From: an uncultured Eubacteriales bacterium | GTDB lineage: Bacteria > Bacillota > Clostridia > Lachnospirales > Lachnospiraceae | DNA: 52,522 nucleotides | Assembly (NCBI GenBank): GCA_949294665.1 | Contig: CASFID010000023.1 | Span: forward strand, 1 to 52,522 | Direction: 5' to 3' | In this document: positions 28,228 to 36,168 of the stretch, piece after piece | How positions within the stretch are numbered: position 1 is the stretch's first letter | How the letters are laid out: every line of letters starts with the position of its first letter | Notes under the pieces: model-generated | What the model was told of the DNA's origin: nothing | The model's input: only the letters and a program-made list of their open reading frames with translations | The model's database searches: none | Translations under genes and position numbers: made by a program

Positions 28228-28551
28228 GTCTATCCTGCAAGATATGTAATCGGTAATATTTATTGAATCATAAGAAGGTACATTCTCCGTTGCTTGTAGC
28301 GTAACTTGCTTACCCCTTTTGGAACTGATAGAAGAACAACTGAAAATGGAAAATCTTAAAAATTCTTTCGATATGATCGCTAGCCAAGAAGAAGTCGGGG
28401 TGTTTCTTTTGGAAAAATATTGTAAGAAGGAGAAGCGTGCCACATATAGATATGGGATGACTTATGCATCTTTTTGGGGAAGATGTGAAGATATTGTACT
28501 AAATGACAGATATTAATGGGTGACAGATATCCCGAAAGAGAGATATGAAGA
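28228..28551. other. Spacer with a possible small gene
   Basis: The 324 bases between the vWA gene and the next membrane-protein gene contain one doubtful small frame (28346-28516) and no convincing promoter or terminator that I can see. Confidence 0.4.
28346..28516 (+). CDS. Small hypothetical protein or gene remnant
   Basis: A 56-residue frame from the ATG at 28346, extendable to a TTG at 28319. Residues such as EVGVFLLEKYCKKEKRATYR look like genuine protein, but there is no good ribosome site and no family match by eye. It may be the tail of a lost gene. Confidence 0.3.
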   Translation: MENLKNSFDMIASQEEVGVFLLEKYCKKEKRATYRYGMTYASFWGRCEDIVLNDRY

Positions 28552-29124
28552 ATGGTTGGATTTTATGATAAATTTGCATTTTTTGCTCTGGCGGCTACAG
28601 ATAAAAACTGCAAAGAATATCTGCGCCCGTATCTTGCAGAATTGGCAACCACTATATGCAGTGATGATATTGAATACAAGAGTCGGATAGAACGGAGGCT
28701 GTCGGAGAAGGGGGATTTTATGGAACAGAAAAGTACCGATAAAACAGAAAAAATAGATATAATAGACAGTTACTATAAGCGGTGCAAAAAAACTGCTTTT
28801 GGGGCGTTAGTAATAGCTGTTATAAGTACCATAGCGGGTATATTGGTGATTACAAGATTAATAATTATCTCTTTTTCCGGAACAATATCCCCTCTCCAGG
28901 TATGCCTGTTTATTTCCCTGACACTAATCTTACTGGGACTTGCCGGAGCTGCGGTTTCCCTGCATGTTTTTTATATCAGGAAGCACGAGAGATATATAGA
29001 ATATATGAAAGCAAAGGAAGCTTTTTCTTCTTGTGAAAAAACCGTGGAAAAAATGGAGAAAAGTGAAGAAAAAGATAAGATGCGTACATATATTATCAAG
29101 GCGAGGATGAGCAGTTTTAGATAG
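28552..29124 (+). CDS. Two-helix membrane protein of unknown function
   Basis: 190 residues. A soluble N-terminal part begins MVGFYDKFAFFALAA, similar to the start of the protein at 2023; two membrane helices follow (about residues 86-107 and 120-142), then a charged C-terminal helix (EKTVEKMEKSEEKDKM) likely to be a coiled coil. The layout of a Tyr/Arg-rich segment (DSYYKRCKKTAF) before a two-helix hairpin recalls SLATT-type 2TM proteins of conflict systems, but the match is only structural. The 3' end is duplicated in decayed form at 23842. The pentapeptide-repeat gene follows after 42 bases, so they probably form one operon. Confidence 0.6.
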   Translation: MVGFYDKFAFFALAATDKNCKEYLRPYLAELATTICSDDIEYKSRIERRLSEKGDFMEQKSTDKTEKIDIIDSYYKRCKKTAFGALVIAVISTIAGILVITRLIIISFSGTISPLQVCLFISLTLILLGLAGAAVSLHVFYIRKHERYIEYMKAKEAFSSCEKTVEKMEKSEEKDKMRTYIIKARMSSFR

Positions 29125-29166
29125 CAGATAAACATAGAGATAAAGTGGGATGAGAAGAGGAGCAAG

Positions 29167-31719
29167 ATGAGCGGACATACGGATAAAAAGCGCAGCAAAT
29201 TAAAGGCTACGATTGCGATCATTGTTATATTTGCAGTGGCTGCAGCGGTAATTTTTCTGATCAGTGAACAGCAGCTCGATAAGATAGAGAATGTCTATGA
29301 TGATGATCAGAGAAGCACCCTTTGGCCGCTGCTTATTACACTGATCGCTACAATGCTGGGCAGTCTGATCACATCATATGTTTTTTTGAAGGAAGCGCTG
29401 GACAGAACATCGGATGAGAAGACATATTACAGCGTGGTGATTCGCGAATACCGGGAGAAGACAATGAGAAGCCTCTGGCTCTATATGCTTACTTCTCTCG
29501 CATTGATGGGAATTGTGATCTGTCTTTACAGCATGTTCTATTTTATGCATATCCGCTCAAGAGACGAGGTGCGTATCATTCTTATTCTATCATATGGAGT
29601 GTGTATGATCGGCTCTGCCTGGTTTTTGAATAAGTGTATTGATATAGACAGAGGACTCCATAAGACGGCAGATAAACTTCTCAAAATACAGATTGCAGAA
29701 GCGAGGGAATTGCTTGACACATTAAAACAGAAACGTGACCAGATGCTCTGGGAGAGTTCCGTCAATGAAAGTTTTAACGAACTGATCGACCAGATAACGA
29801 GCGGGGCTGAAAGCACGGAAGCATGGCTTCAGATAGAGGATGAGACAGAAAAAAGCAGAATCAATAAAAAGAAATTCATTAACAGATTTTCGGAATGGGA
29901 AAAAATCCTGTTTTGTCTTGCAGAGAACGGAGAGGGATTTTTGCATAGGCAGTCCCTGGCTGAAAGAGTGAGGTTTGCGGTAGAGCATGGAGAGACTGTA
30001 TATGGGGATACTGATGTGGAACAAAATGATGCCAGAGCCCATACCTGGGGAAAGAATTTTCCATATGAGAAAGTTTTCGGAATAAAGCAGGCACTCAAAA
30101 TAGATGGGGCAGGATTCTGTGATGCGTATTACCTTCTGGCGGAAATACGGAATCTGCTTCAGGTACAGATGGAAACGGCTCCCAAAAAAGAAACAGAGCC
30201 GCTGAAAGAAAATGAGATCGGAACACTTTTTTTGCTTTTCCTGATGCAACTTTCCCTCTATATTTTTTGTATGCTCCCAAAGCTGGAAGTCTTTTTCCCG
30301 TCAGGAAAATTCAGTTTTATTGACTTTTACGGGATCCGTTTTGAGACGTCGTCTTTTCGGACCTCTTTATTCGACTACTGTCTTTTTGTGAGAAATCGGA
30401 TAAAAGACTGCAATTTCGGTATGGCTTCTTTCGATAACTGTGAGTTTTATTATACCAGCAGTGAGGACTGCTCGTTTACGAATACGCTTTTTGAGGCCTG
30501 CTTTTTTCAGAATGCGACATTTGAAAATGTTGATTTTACAGGTGCGGAGATGAAGAACTGTGATCTTAAGCGGGCTCAGTTTGAGGGCGTTATCCTGGCA
30601 AATGTCACTCTTACAGAAGCAGTGCTCGGGAAGAATAATTTTTCTTCTTCACGTCTGACAGATATTATGATTACTCTGGCACAAGACGAAGACGGAAACA
30701 GAGACATGAAGGAATGCGGATTTGTATCATCTGTTCTGGAGCGGGTGAAGCTGGATCTTTTTCCTGAAAAGGATTACCGGCAAGTATTCCCCCGAATCTG
30801 GGCGGAAGCCGAAAAGGAAAAAGCAGATATTCTGGAAGAGCGGAAATGCCGCTACGGGCAGAATGGGCTTATGATGCAGAAGACCTGGGGGAAAGTTGCG
30901 GAAGAGGCCGTCTTTAAGATGGATCAAAGTGATTTTACAAGTGCTGAGCTGACGGACATCGTATTTTACAGGGCATGCATGGAACAGAGTGTATTTGTAA
31001 AAACACAGATGGATTCCATTAAAATATATGCATGTGACATGCACGGCTGTATCATGGAACAGGCGAATCTGCGGCAGGGAAGAATCTGCGCGTCAGATTT
31101 CCGAAGTGCGGTCCTGGCAGATACGATTTTTTATAAGAGTAGATGCCGCTTAGTCAATTTTGAGGATTCAGATATGAATAGGCTCCATGCATCTGCGGCA
31201 AAATTTACCCTTTGTTCCTTTGAACGGAGTGACTGCAGCCGGATCGATCTGACGATGGCACGGGTGACGGAAAGTTCATTTCAGGATGTTATACTGAAAG
31301 AAGCTGAGTTGACAAGAGCATTTTTCACCAGAGTTTCTTTTGTGAACTGTATCGCAGACGGGATGCTGTCATCTTATTCAACTTTTAAGGACTGTATATT
31401 TAAGAACGCCTTTCTTGGACAGTCCAGTTTTAATTATTCTGAATTTTTTAACTGCAGCTTTGCTTTTGCCAGTTTTGCGGACAGTACAGTGTCTGGCGCC
31501 AGGTTTGAGGGCTGCGATTTTACAGAGACGAATTTTAATAACACGTGTTTTATCGGGGTGACATTCAAGGACAATAAGAACCTGAATGTGGATTCGTTTA
31601 AAGAAGCCAGATTTATTAATCCTGTATTCGAAGGAACGGATGAATCTTTTGAAAGGACTCTGACCGAGAGTGGAATTGAAGTCAGGAGAACGGATGGATT
31701 GGATGCAGGGGAACCATAA
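29167..31719 (+). CDS. Membrane-anchored pentapeptide-repeat protein
   Basis: 850 residues. The N-terminal 180 residues contain four likely membrane helices (about 16-33, 53-73, 101-127 and 132-155). A helical cytoplasmic linker follows (about 160-390). From about residue 395 onward pentapeptide repeats of the A(D/N)LXX type dominate, e.g. CDLKRAQFEGVIL, QANLRQGRICASDF and SFNYSEFFNCSF, interrupted by a helical insert near 510-570. Such repeats form a right-handed quadrilateral helix that mimics DNA or serves as scaffold. GAGGAG precedes the ATG. Only 18 bases separate it from the natural-product operon, so cotranscription is possible; a protective or scaffold role for that pathway would be inference. 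Confidence 0.8.
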   Translation: MSGHTDKKRSKLKATIAIIVIFAVAAAVIFLISEQQLDKIENVYDDDQRSTLWPLLITLIATMLGSLITSYVFLKEALDRTSDEKTYYSVVIREYREKTMRSLWLYMLTSLALMGIVICLYSMFYFMHIRSRDEVRIILILSYGVCMIGSAWFLNKCIDIDRGLHKTADKLLKIQIAEARELLDTLKQKRDQMLWESSVNESFNELIDQITSGAESTEAWLQIEDETEKSRINKKKFINRFSEWEKILFCLAENGEGFLHRQSLAERVRFAVEHGETVYGDTDVEQNDARAHTWGKNFPYEKVFGIKQALKIDGAGFCDAYYLLAEIRNLLQVQMETAPKKETEPLKENEIGTLFLLFLMQLSLYIFCMLPKLEVFFPSGKFSFIDFYGIRFETSSFRTSLFDYCLFVRNRIKDCNFGMASFDNCEFYYTSSEDCSFTNTLFEACFFQNATFENVDFTGAEMKNCDLKRAQFEGVILANVTLTEAVLGKNNFSSSRLTDIMITLAQDEDGNRDMKECGFVSSVLERVKLDLFPEKDYRQVFPRIWAEAEKEKADILEERKCRYGQNGLMMQKTWGKVAEEAVFKMDQSDFTSAELTDIVFYRACMEQSVFVKTQMDSIKIYACDMHGCIMEQANLRQGRICASDFRSAVLADTIFYKSRCRLVNFEDSDMNRLHASAAKFTLCSFERSDCSRIDLTMARVTESSFQDVILKEAELTRAFFTRVSFVNCIADGMLSSYSTFKDCIFKNAFLGQSSFNYSEFFNCSFAFASFADSTVSGARFEGCDFTETNFNNTCFIGVTFKDNKNLNVDSFKEARFINPVFEGTDESFERTLTESGIEVRRTDGLDAGEP

Positions 31720-31737
31720 AGAAAGAGAGAAAGAGAA

Positions 31738-32571
31738 TTGTTTTACATCGGAAAGACGCTAGATACTTTTTGCGCGGCTTTAGATCAGCTGATGGAATAC
31801 GAGAAGCTGCCAAAGATAAGCAGTGTGGACTGTGTCAGTCTGCGGGCGTTCGGATTCTGCGCAGACGGCGGTGCGGAAGAATGGTTCCGGCCTTTGATCG
31901 ATACGGAAAGCGCGCTCAGGAAGCTTGGAGAAGCGGCAGAGGTTCCTTTTTTGGCAGTCCGACTGGGAAAGGAATTCGACAGGATGGAGCTGCCGGAAAC
32001 TTTCGTCTTTGGACCGGTGAAATACGGGATCGCAGCGCCGGCGGTAAGCGACCGCTATTACAGAGGCGGCGGAAGGTATTTGTTTGTGCGGCAGTGGGAA
32101 AAGGAATATGAAGTATATGACCCGTGGGGATTTCCGGGTCTTTGGATGACGCAGGAAGAGCTTCTGTCTCTGGCTGATCATCAGCCGGACTGCTGCATTA
32201 TCTGTCTTCGTGAAGAAGGATGCCATGGAAGCCGTATATCCCGGGAATTTTCCTGTGAAACGGTATTAAGGCGGGGCGTCGAGTATCATAAGGAAATATG
32301 TGATCTTGAGGCGCAGAGCATAGCGGGGGCTGTAAGACGTTACGCGGGCGCGCAGAGTGAAAGGATTGCGCTCCGGTACGGAATCCTGAATATGATCCAG
32401 ATGCTGGATAAGGTGTTCCTGCTTGCCGCAAAATGCGAGCGTCAGGACATAAAGACGGAGTATGATGAAAGGAAGCAGCGGCTGTTCCGCATGGCGGAAT
32501 CAGGAAACATTGGGGAGCTTCCCGGTATATTGACCTGTATATGGAGGAGTCTGGAGAACGATGGAAGATAA
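31738..32571 (+). CDS. BtrH-like papain-fold protein, copy 1, apparently lacking the catalytic Cys
   Basis: About 277 residues starting at TTG 31738 after GAAAGAGAGAAAGAGA. The middle part carries the BtrH_N-type signature: a VPFLAVRLGKEF strand, then RYLFVRQWEKEYEVYDPWGF and a MTQEELLSLA segment, as in proteins that transfer acyl groups in butirosin-type pathways. The position corresponding by eye to the Cys pair of the paralogue at 37601 (NEICCGSYAC) reads LDTFCAAL, so the nucleophile may be absent and the protein could be a partner subunit. It overlaps the decarboxylase gene by 11 bases. Fold assignment moderate, activity uncertain. Confidence 0.65.
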   Translation: MFYIGKTLDTFCAALDQLMEYEKLPKISSVDCVSLRAFGFCADGGAEEWFRPLIDTESALRKLGEAAEVPFLAVRLGKEFDRMELPETFVFGPVKYGIAAPAVSDRYYRGGGRYLFVRQWEKEYEVYDPWGFPGLWMTQEELLSLADHQPDCCIICLREEGCHGSRISREFSCETVLRRGVEYHKEICDLEAQSIAGAVRRYAGAQSERIALRYGILNMIQMLDKVFLLAAKCERQDIKTEYDERKQRLFRMAESGNIGELPGILTCIWRSLENDGR

Positions 32572-33826
32572 ATACGCTTTTTTGGATCCGATGGATAAAG
32601 AGTGGAAAGATGTTATGGACGGGATGAGAAAAACGGAACAGGAATGGGGCGCGCCGTTCTATATTTTCCATGAAAATCTGTTTGGCCGTAATCTGAATCT
32701 TCTGCGGAAATGTCTTGGCGGTGATGTCGGTATCGCCTACGCCATGAAAGCGAATCCCTGGCTGGCGCCGGCAGCAGCTGAGACAGCAGATTATATCGAG
32801 GTGAGTACAGGCGGAGAACTCCGGATGTGCCGGGCGTATGGAATACCGGGCGGCAGGATCATCCTGGATGGTGTGCTCAGGACAGAGGATATGCTCCGGG
32901 ACGCCCTTGATATGGGAGTGAGGAGATTCGGCATCGATTCAGCGGAACAGGCGGGGCAGATCGCAGAAGTATGCGATGAACTATGCGGCGCCGGGAGATT
33001 GGGAGCGGATTCAGTGAAGTTGCTCCTGAGGCTTGGCAGCGGCGGCAGGTTTGGTATGGACAGGGAGGAAGCGGCGCAGTGCATTCATATCTGTGATAAA
33101 AGCAAGGCGACCAAGATTGTCGGGCTTCACTATTATCCGGGGACGCAGCGGAGCGAAGCCGGGAAGCTGAAGAGAGAACTGGAATATTTCCGGCAGTCCC
33201 TGAACGGCCTGTGTGAACTGCCGGGAGCTGAGATATCTGAAATACAGTTCGGATGCGGCGTCGGATTCCCGTATTTTACCGGAGAAAAGAGAGAGGGATA
33301 TGCGGCTGCTGTGGATGAAGCTGCAAGGTTTGCACATGAGCTTCAGAAAAAGTTTAAAGTGATCTATGAAGCCGGCAGGTGTGCCGCGGCTTCGGCAGGA
33401 GTCTATGTGACGAAGGTGTTTCAGATAAAAGAGCGGGAGGGTAAGAAGATCCTGTTCTGCCTCGGCGGGACAAATCATCTCCGGTATCCGGGAGGAGCGC
33501 TCGGCATACGGACTCCGCATATAGAGAATCTCTGCGTGGCGCCTGCGGGAAGAACGTCAGGCTGCATGATCTGCGGCGCGCTGTGTAATGAAGCGGATGT
33601 GCTCGCGCGCAGCGCGGCGGTGGATGAGGGAGTGCAGAGAGGCGATTTGCTGATCTTCTGCGGCGCCGGAGCCTACAGCGCGACAGAGGCTCCGAATTTG
33701 TTTTTATCTATGGAAATGCCGTCGGTATTAGTGTATAATAAAATGGATAATGTGTATTATCCACAAGATATGCGATGCTTGCGTGGGCATGCATCAACAT
33801 ATAGACTTCTTGACGATAGGATGTGA
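32561..33826 (+). CDS. PLP-dependent decarboxylase, BtrK-like (fold type III)
   Basis: 421 residues. The PLP lysine lies in IAYAMKANP (Lys63), followed by the barrel motifs STGGEL, GLHYYPGTQ, the glycine loop FGCGVGFPYF and EAGRCAAASAGVYVTKV. The C-terminal domain has CMICGALCNEADVL with the active-site Cys and the dimer motif CGAGAYSATEAPNLF. This is the ornithine/diaminopimelate decarboxylase fold. Because an acyl carrier protein follows one base later and BtrH-like genes flank the operon, the nearest functional model is BtrK, which decarboxylates an amino acid while bound to the carrier protein. A free-amino-acid decarboxylase is the alternative. It overlaps the preceding gene. Confidence 0.85.
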   Translation: MEDKYAFLDPMDKEWKDVMDGMRKTEQEWGAPFYIFHENLFGRNLNLLRKCLGGDVGIAYAMKANPWLAPAAAETADYIEVSTGGELRMCRAYGIPGGRIILDGVLRTEDMLRDALDMGVRRFGIDSAEQAGQIAEVCDELCGAGRLGADSVKLLLRLGSGGRFGMDREEAAQCIHICDKSKATKIVGLHYYPGTQRSEAGKLKRELEYFRQSLNGLCELPGAEISEIQFGCGVGFPYFTGEKREGYAAAVDEAARFAHELQKKFKVIYEAGRCAAASAGVYVTKVFQIKEREGKKILFCLGGTNHLRYPGGALGIRTPHIENLCVAPAGRTSGCMICGALCNEADVLARSAAVDEGVQRGDLLIFCGAGAYSATEAPNLFLSMEMPSVLVYNKMDNVYYPQDMRCLRGHASTYRLLDDRM

Positions 33827-33827
33827 A

Positions 33828-34112
33828 GTGAAAATGAACAGACCTGGCAGAGAAGAGACAGAGAACAGGATCATAGAGATAGTGACTGAGATGTTCCGTA
33901 ATTCTGCCGGATATAATAAGGACGTAACAGTGAGCGCAGAGACACAGATCCAGGAGGAATTAGGATTTGATTCGATCATGCTCATTGTGCTCCAGATTGA
34001 CATAGAGGATGCGTTTCATATCAGGTTTGATCCTGTAGAAGAAGATCTTCAGCAGGTTTTTCTGTCGGTACGGACATTAACGGACTCTGTACAGAGTCAT
34101 ATGGGAGTGTGA
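33828..34112 (+). CDS. Acyl carrier protein, BtrI-like role
   Basis: About 94 residues with a carrier-protein helix II motif LGFDSIMLIVLQIDIEDAF; the Ser in DSI is the expected phosphopantetheine attachment site. The GTG at 33828 is preferred because GATAGG lies seven bases upstream and the previous stop ends at 33826; the ATG at 33834 is the alternative. It sits between the PLP decarboxylase and the radical SAM enzyme, which fits a pathway working on a carrier-bound intermediate. Confidence 0.85.
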   Translation: MKMNRPGREETENRIIEIVTEMFRNSAGYNKDVTVSAETQIQEELGFDSIMLIVLQIDIEDAFHIRFDPVEEDLQQVFLSVRTLTDSVQSHMGV

Positions 34113-34115
34113 TAT

Positions 34116-35288
34116 ATGAATACAAATAACGTATTAAGGCAGATTACATATGAGATATATAAACAGCGGCCGGTCATGCCGGAAAAGATGCGCACGAACT
34201 ACAGAATCGAAAGAGCCAACGGGGGACTGCTGTGTGATCTGTGGTTCCTGACGGTCGGCTGTATCCATGACGCTCAGGGTGGCTGCGTGATGTGCAATTA
34301 TGGAAAAGGAAGCGGAGCCGTACACTGGGATAAGATCCTCGGCGAGCTGAAGCGGATCATGGAGCGCCTGACGTTGGAATTTGAAGATTTCCTGCTGACG
34401 CCGAGCGGAAGTATGCTCGACGAGAGAGAAGTATCAAGATCCATGCGGGAGGATCTGTGCGGGATCTTAAAAGGGGTAAAGACAAAACGTTTTATCATAG
34501 AATCAAGAGCAGATACGATATCAGCGGAAGGACTCGAATTTGTAAAGAAGGCGGTCCCGGACGCCGAAAAATATATTGAGATCGGCGTAGAGAGCAGTGA
34601 TAACTGGATACTGAAGCACTGCATCAATAAGAATACAACTTATGAAATGTTTCAGGATGCAGTCCGTAAAATACATGATGCCGGCATGCATGTGACGGCG
34701 AACATCGGACTGGGCTATCCGTTCATGAGCGAGAAGGCGGCGGTCATCAATACAGTCCGCTCGATCAGGGATGTGCTGAACGACGGGGCGGACAGTGTTG
34801 TCCTGTTCCCGTATCATATAAAAAAGGGCACGCTCCTTCACGTACTTTCCGAGAACGGGATGTACAGCTGTGTGTCGTTCTGGTCTTTAGCAGAAGTGCT
34901 GGGGCATTTTTCGGAAAAAGAATTGAGCAAGATACAGATCTCCTGGTATAAGGACTATTTCGGCGAAGAAAAGTCATATATCTGCAGTTCTCCGGGCACC
35001 TGCCCGAACTGTGAGAGAGAAGTGCTGAAAGCGCTGGATGAATACCGGGAGACTCAGAACCCGGAGATCATCAGGAGACTGAGAGAATATCCGTGTTCCT
35101 GCCATGCGGAGTGGAAGAGGCAGATGGACAGGGAAAACGGTCAGATCGACATAGAAAGGACGGAGAAAGAATATCGGAAGCTGGCGGAGATCTATCAAAC
35201 AGACCGGCAGCCGCTGGAACAGGAGATCGGTATTATGAAGGATGAATTTATGAGGAGATATGAAAATGAAGAATTGGCTGGAAAATGA
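34116..35288 (+). CDS. Radical SAM enzyme of the RaSEA/Elp3-like type
   Basis: 390 residues. The cluster motif is TVGCIHDAQGGCVMCNYG (Cys49, 57, 60), spaced CX7CX2C rather than CX3CX2C. The GGC-x-x-C-x-Y form and the following LLTPSGSMLD and EIGVESSD segments resemble the TIGR01210/RaSEA and Elp3-like radical SAM proteins. A late Cys set (CSSPGTCPNCERE and CSC) could bind a further metal site. RaSEA acts on a lysine-linked base in archaeosine synthesis; here it lies in an ACP operon, so the substrate is more likely a carrier-bound amino acid. GGGAG precedes the ATG; it overlaps the next gene by 29 bases. Confidence 0.8.
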   Translation: MNTNNVLRQITYEIYKQRPVMPEKMRTNYRIERANGGLLCDLWFLTVGCIHDAQGGCVMCNYGKGSGAVHWDKILGELKRIMERLTLEFEDFLLTPSGSMLDEREVSRSMREDLCGILKGVKTKRFIIESRADTISAEGLEFVKKAVPDAEKYIEIGVESSDNWILKHCINKNTTYEMFQDAVRKIHDAGMHVTANIGLGYPFMSEKAAVINTVRSIRDVLNDGADSVVLFPYHIKKGTLLHVLSENGMYSCVSFWSLAEVLGHFSEKELSKIQISWYKDYFGEEKSYICSSPGTCPNCEREVLKALDEYRETQNPEIIRRLREYPCSCHAEWKRQMDRENGQIDIERTEKEYRKLAEIYQTDRQPLEQEIGIMKDEFMRRYENEELAGK

Positions 35289-36168
35289 TATAAGCAAGGA
35301 GATTGAGAGAATCCAGGCTTTCATCTGTAATTTTGTCCTTGATGGGGAGACGGTCGTCGTACCTGTTTCAGGAGGGCTTGATTCAGACGTCGTTGCCCGT
35401 CTCTGCTGCAGGAGCCTTGGCAGCAGCAGGGTAAAGGCTTTTATCGTCATTCAGAGCGATATGGAGCCAAAGTTCCTGAAAAATGCGAAAAATCTGTGCG
35501 GAGAGCTGGGAATCCCGCTGGCGGAGATCCATCTTGAGAATATGAACCAGGATCTGATGAAAGCGCTGGAAGAATCTGAATCTAAGACAATATTCAATAC
35601 AGATATGATGCTGGATCCGGCAAAAGCGAAGTGTTCTGTCAGGTCTGCTGTGATTTCCTGCTATCAGGACAAAGGATTCCTGATAGCTGGTACGACGAAC
35701 CGAACAGAAAAAGAGCTTGGTTTTTTCCTCACCTTTGGAGATAATCTGGCACATTTTAAGCCGGTCGCGCATCTTTACAAATCGGAGCTGGAAGAGCTGG
35801 CGGCTGCTCTGGGGACTGAAAAAGAGGTTATTGAACAGGAACCGTCCGCAGGTTTCTGGTCCGGACAGACAGATTTGGAAGATATTGCATACTGGATTGT
35901 GAACGATGGGCCGATTGTCATTCCCAGAGTGTTTTCCGAACAGGAGATTATAAAAGCAGAGAACATCAGGAATGCGCTGGATTACAAAAAGATCGACGGT
36001 ATTCTTGAACTGATTTCTTCCGGGGAATCCATCGAAGGAATACAGGAGAAAACTGATGTTTCAGCGGAGATCATATCAGGTCTGTATCATATTGTTGAGA
36101 AGGCAAAGCAGCTGAAGACCAGAGAGATCATGGCTGAGCTGCCCGTGCATGCTGTCGGAGGAATGTAA
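35260..36168 (+). CDS. NadE-like ATP-dependent amide ligase
   Basis: 302 residues. The PP-loop SGGLDSD (about residues 37-43) opens the ATP-pyrophosphatase fold. The NAD-synthetase signatures follow: IAGTTNRTEKELGFF, LAHFKPVAHLYKSEL and EPSAGFWSGQTDLEDI. The protein lacks a glutaminase domain, so ammonia or an amine would be the acceptor. Inside this operon it is more likely to form an amide on a pathway intermediate than to make NAD, because a primary NadE would not sit between a radical SAM enzyme and an AMP-ligase. The start overlaps the previous gene (AGGAGAT upstream). Family secure, substrate inferred. Confidence 0.8.
   Translation: MKMKNWLENDISKEIERIQAFICNFVLDGETVVVPVSGGLDSDVVARLCCRSLGSSRVKAFIVIQSDMEPKFLKNAKNLCGELGIPLAEIHLENMNQDLMKALEESESKTIFNTDMMLDPAKAKCSVRSAVISCYQDKGFLIAGTTNRTEKELGFFLTFGDNLAHFKPVAHLYKSELEELAAALGTEKEVIEQEPSAGFWSGQTDLEDIAYWIVNDGPIVIPRVFSEQEIIKAENIRNALDYKKIDGILELISSGESIEGIQEKTDVSAEIISGLYHIVEKAKQLKTREIMAELPVHAVGGM

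Noticed and set aside
35260-36168. Housekeeping NAD synthetase
   Set aside because: Motifs fit NadE, but its overlap with the radical SAM and AMP-ligase genes argues for a pathway-specific ligase.
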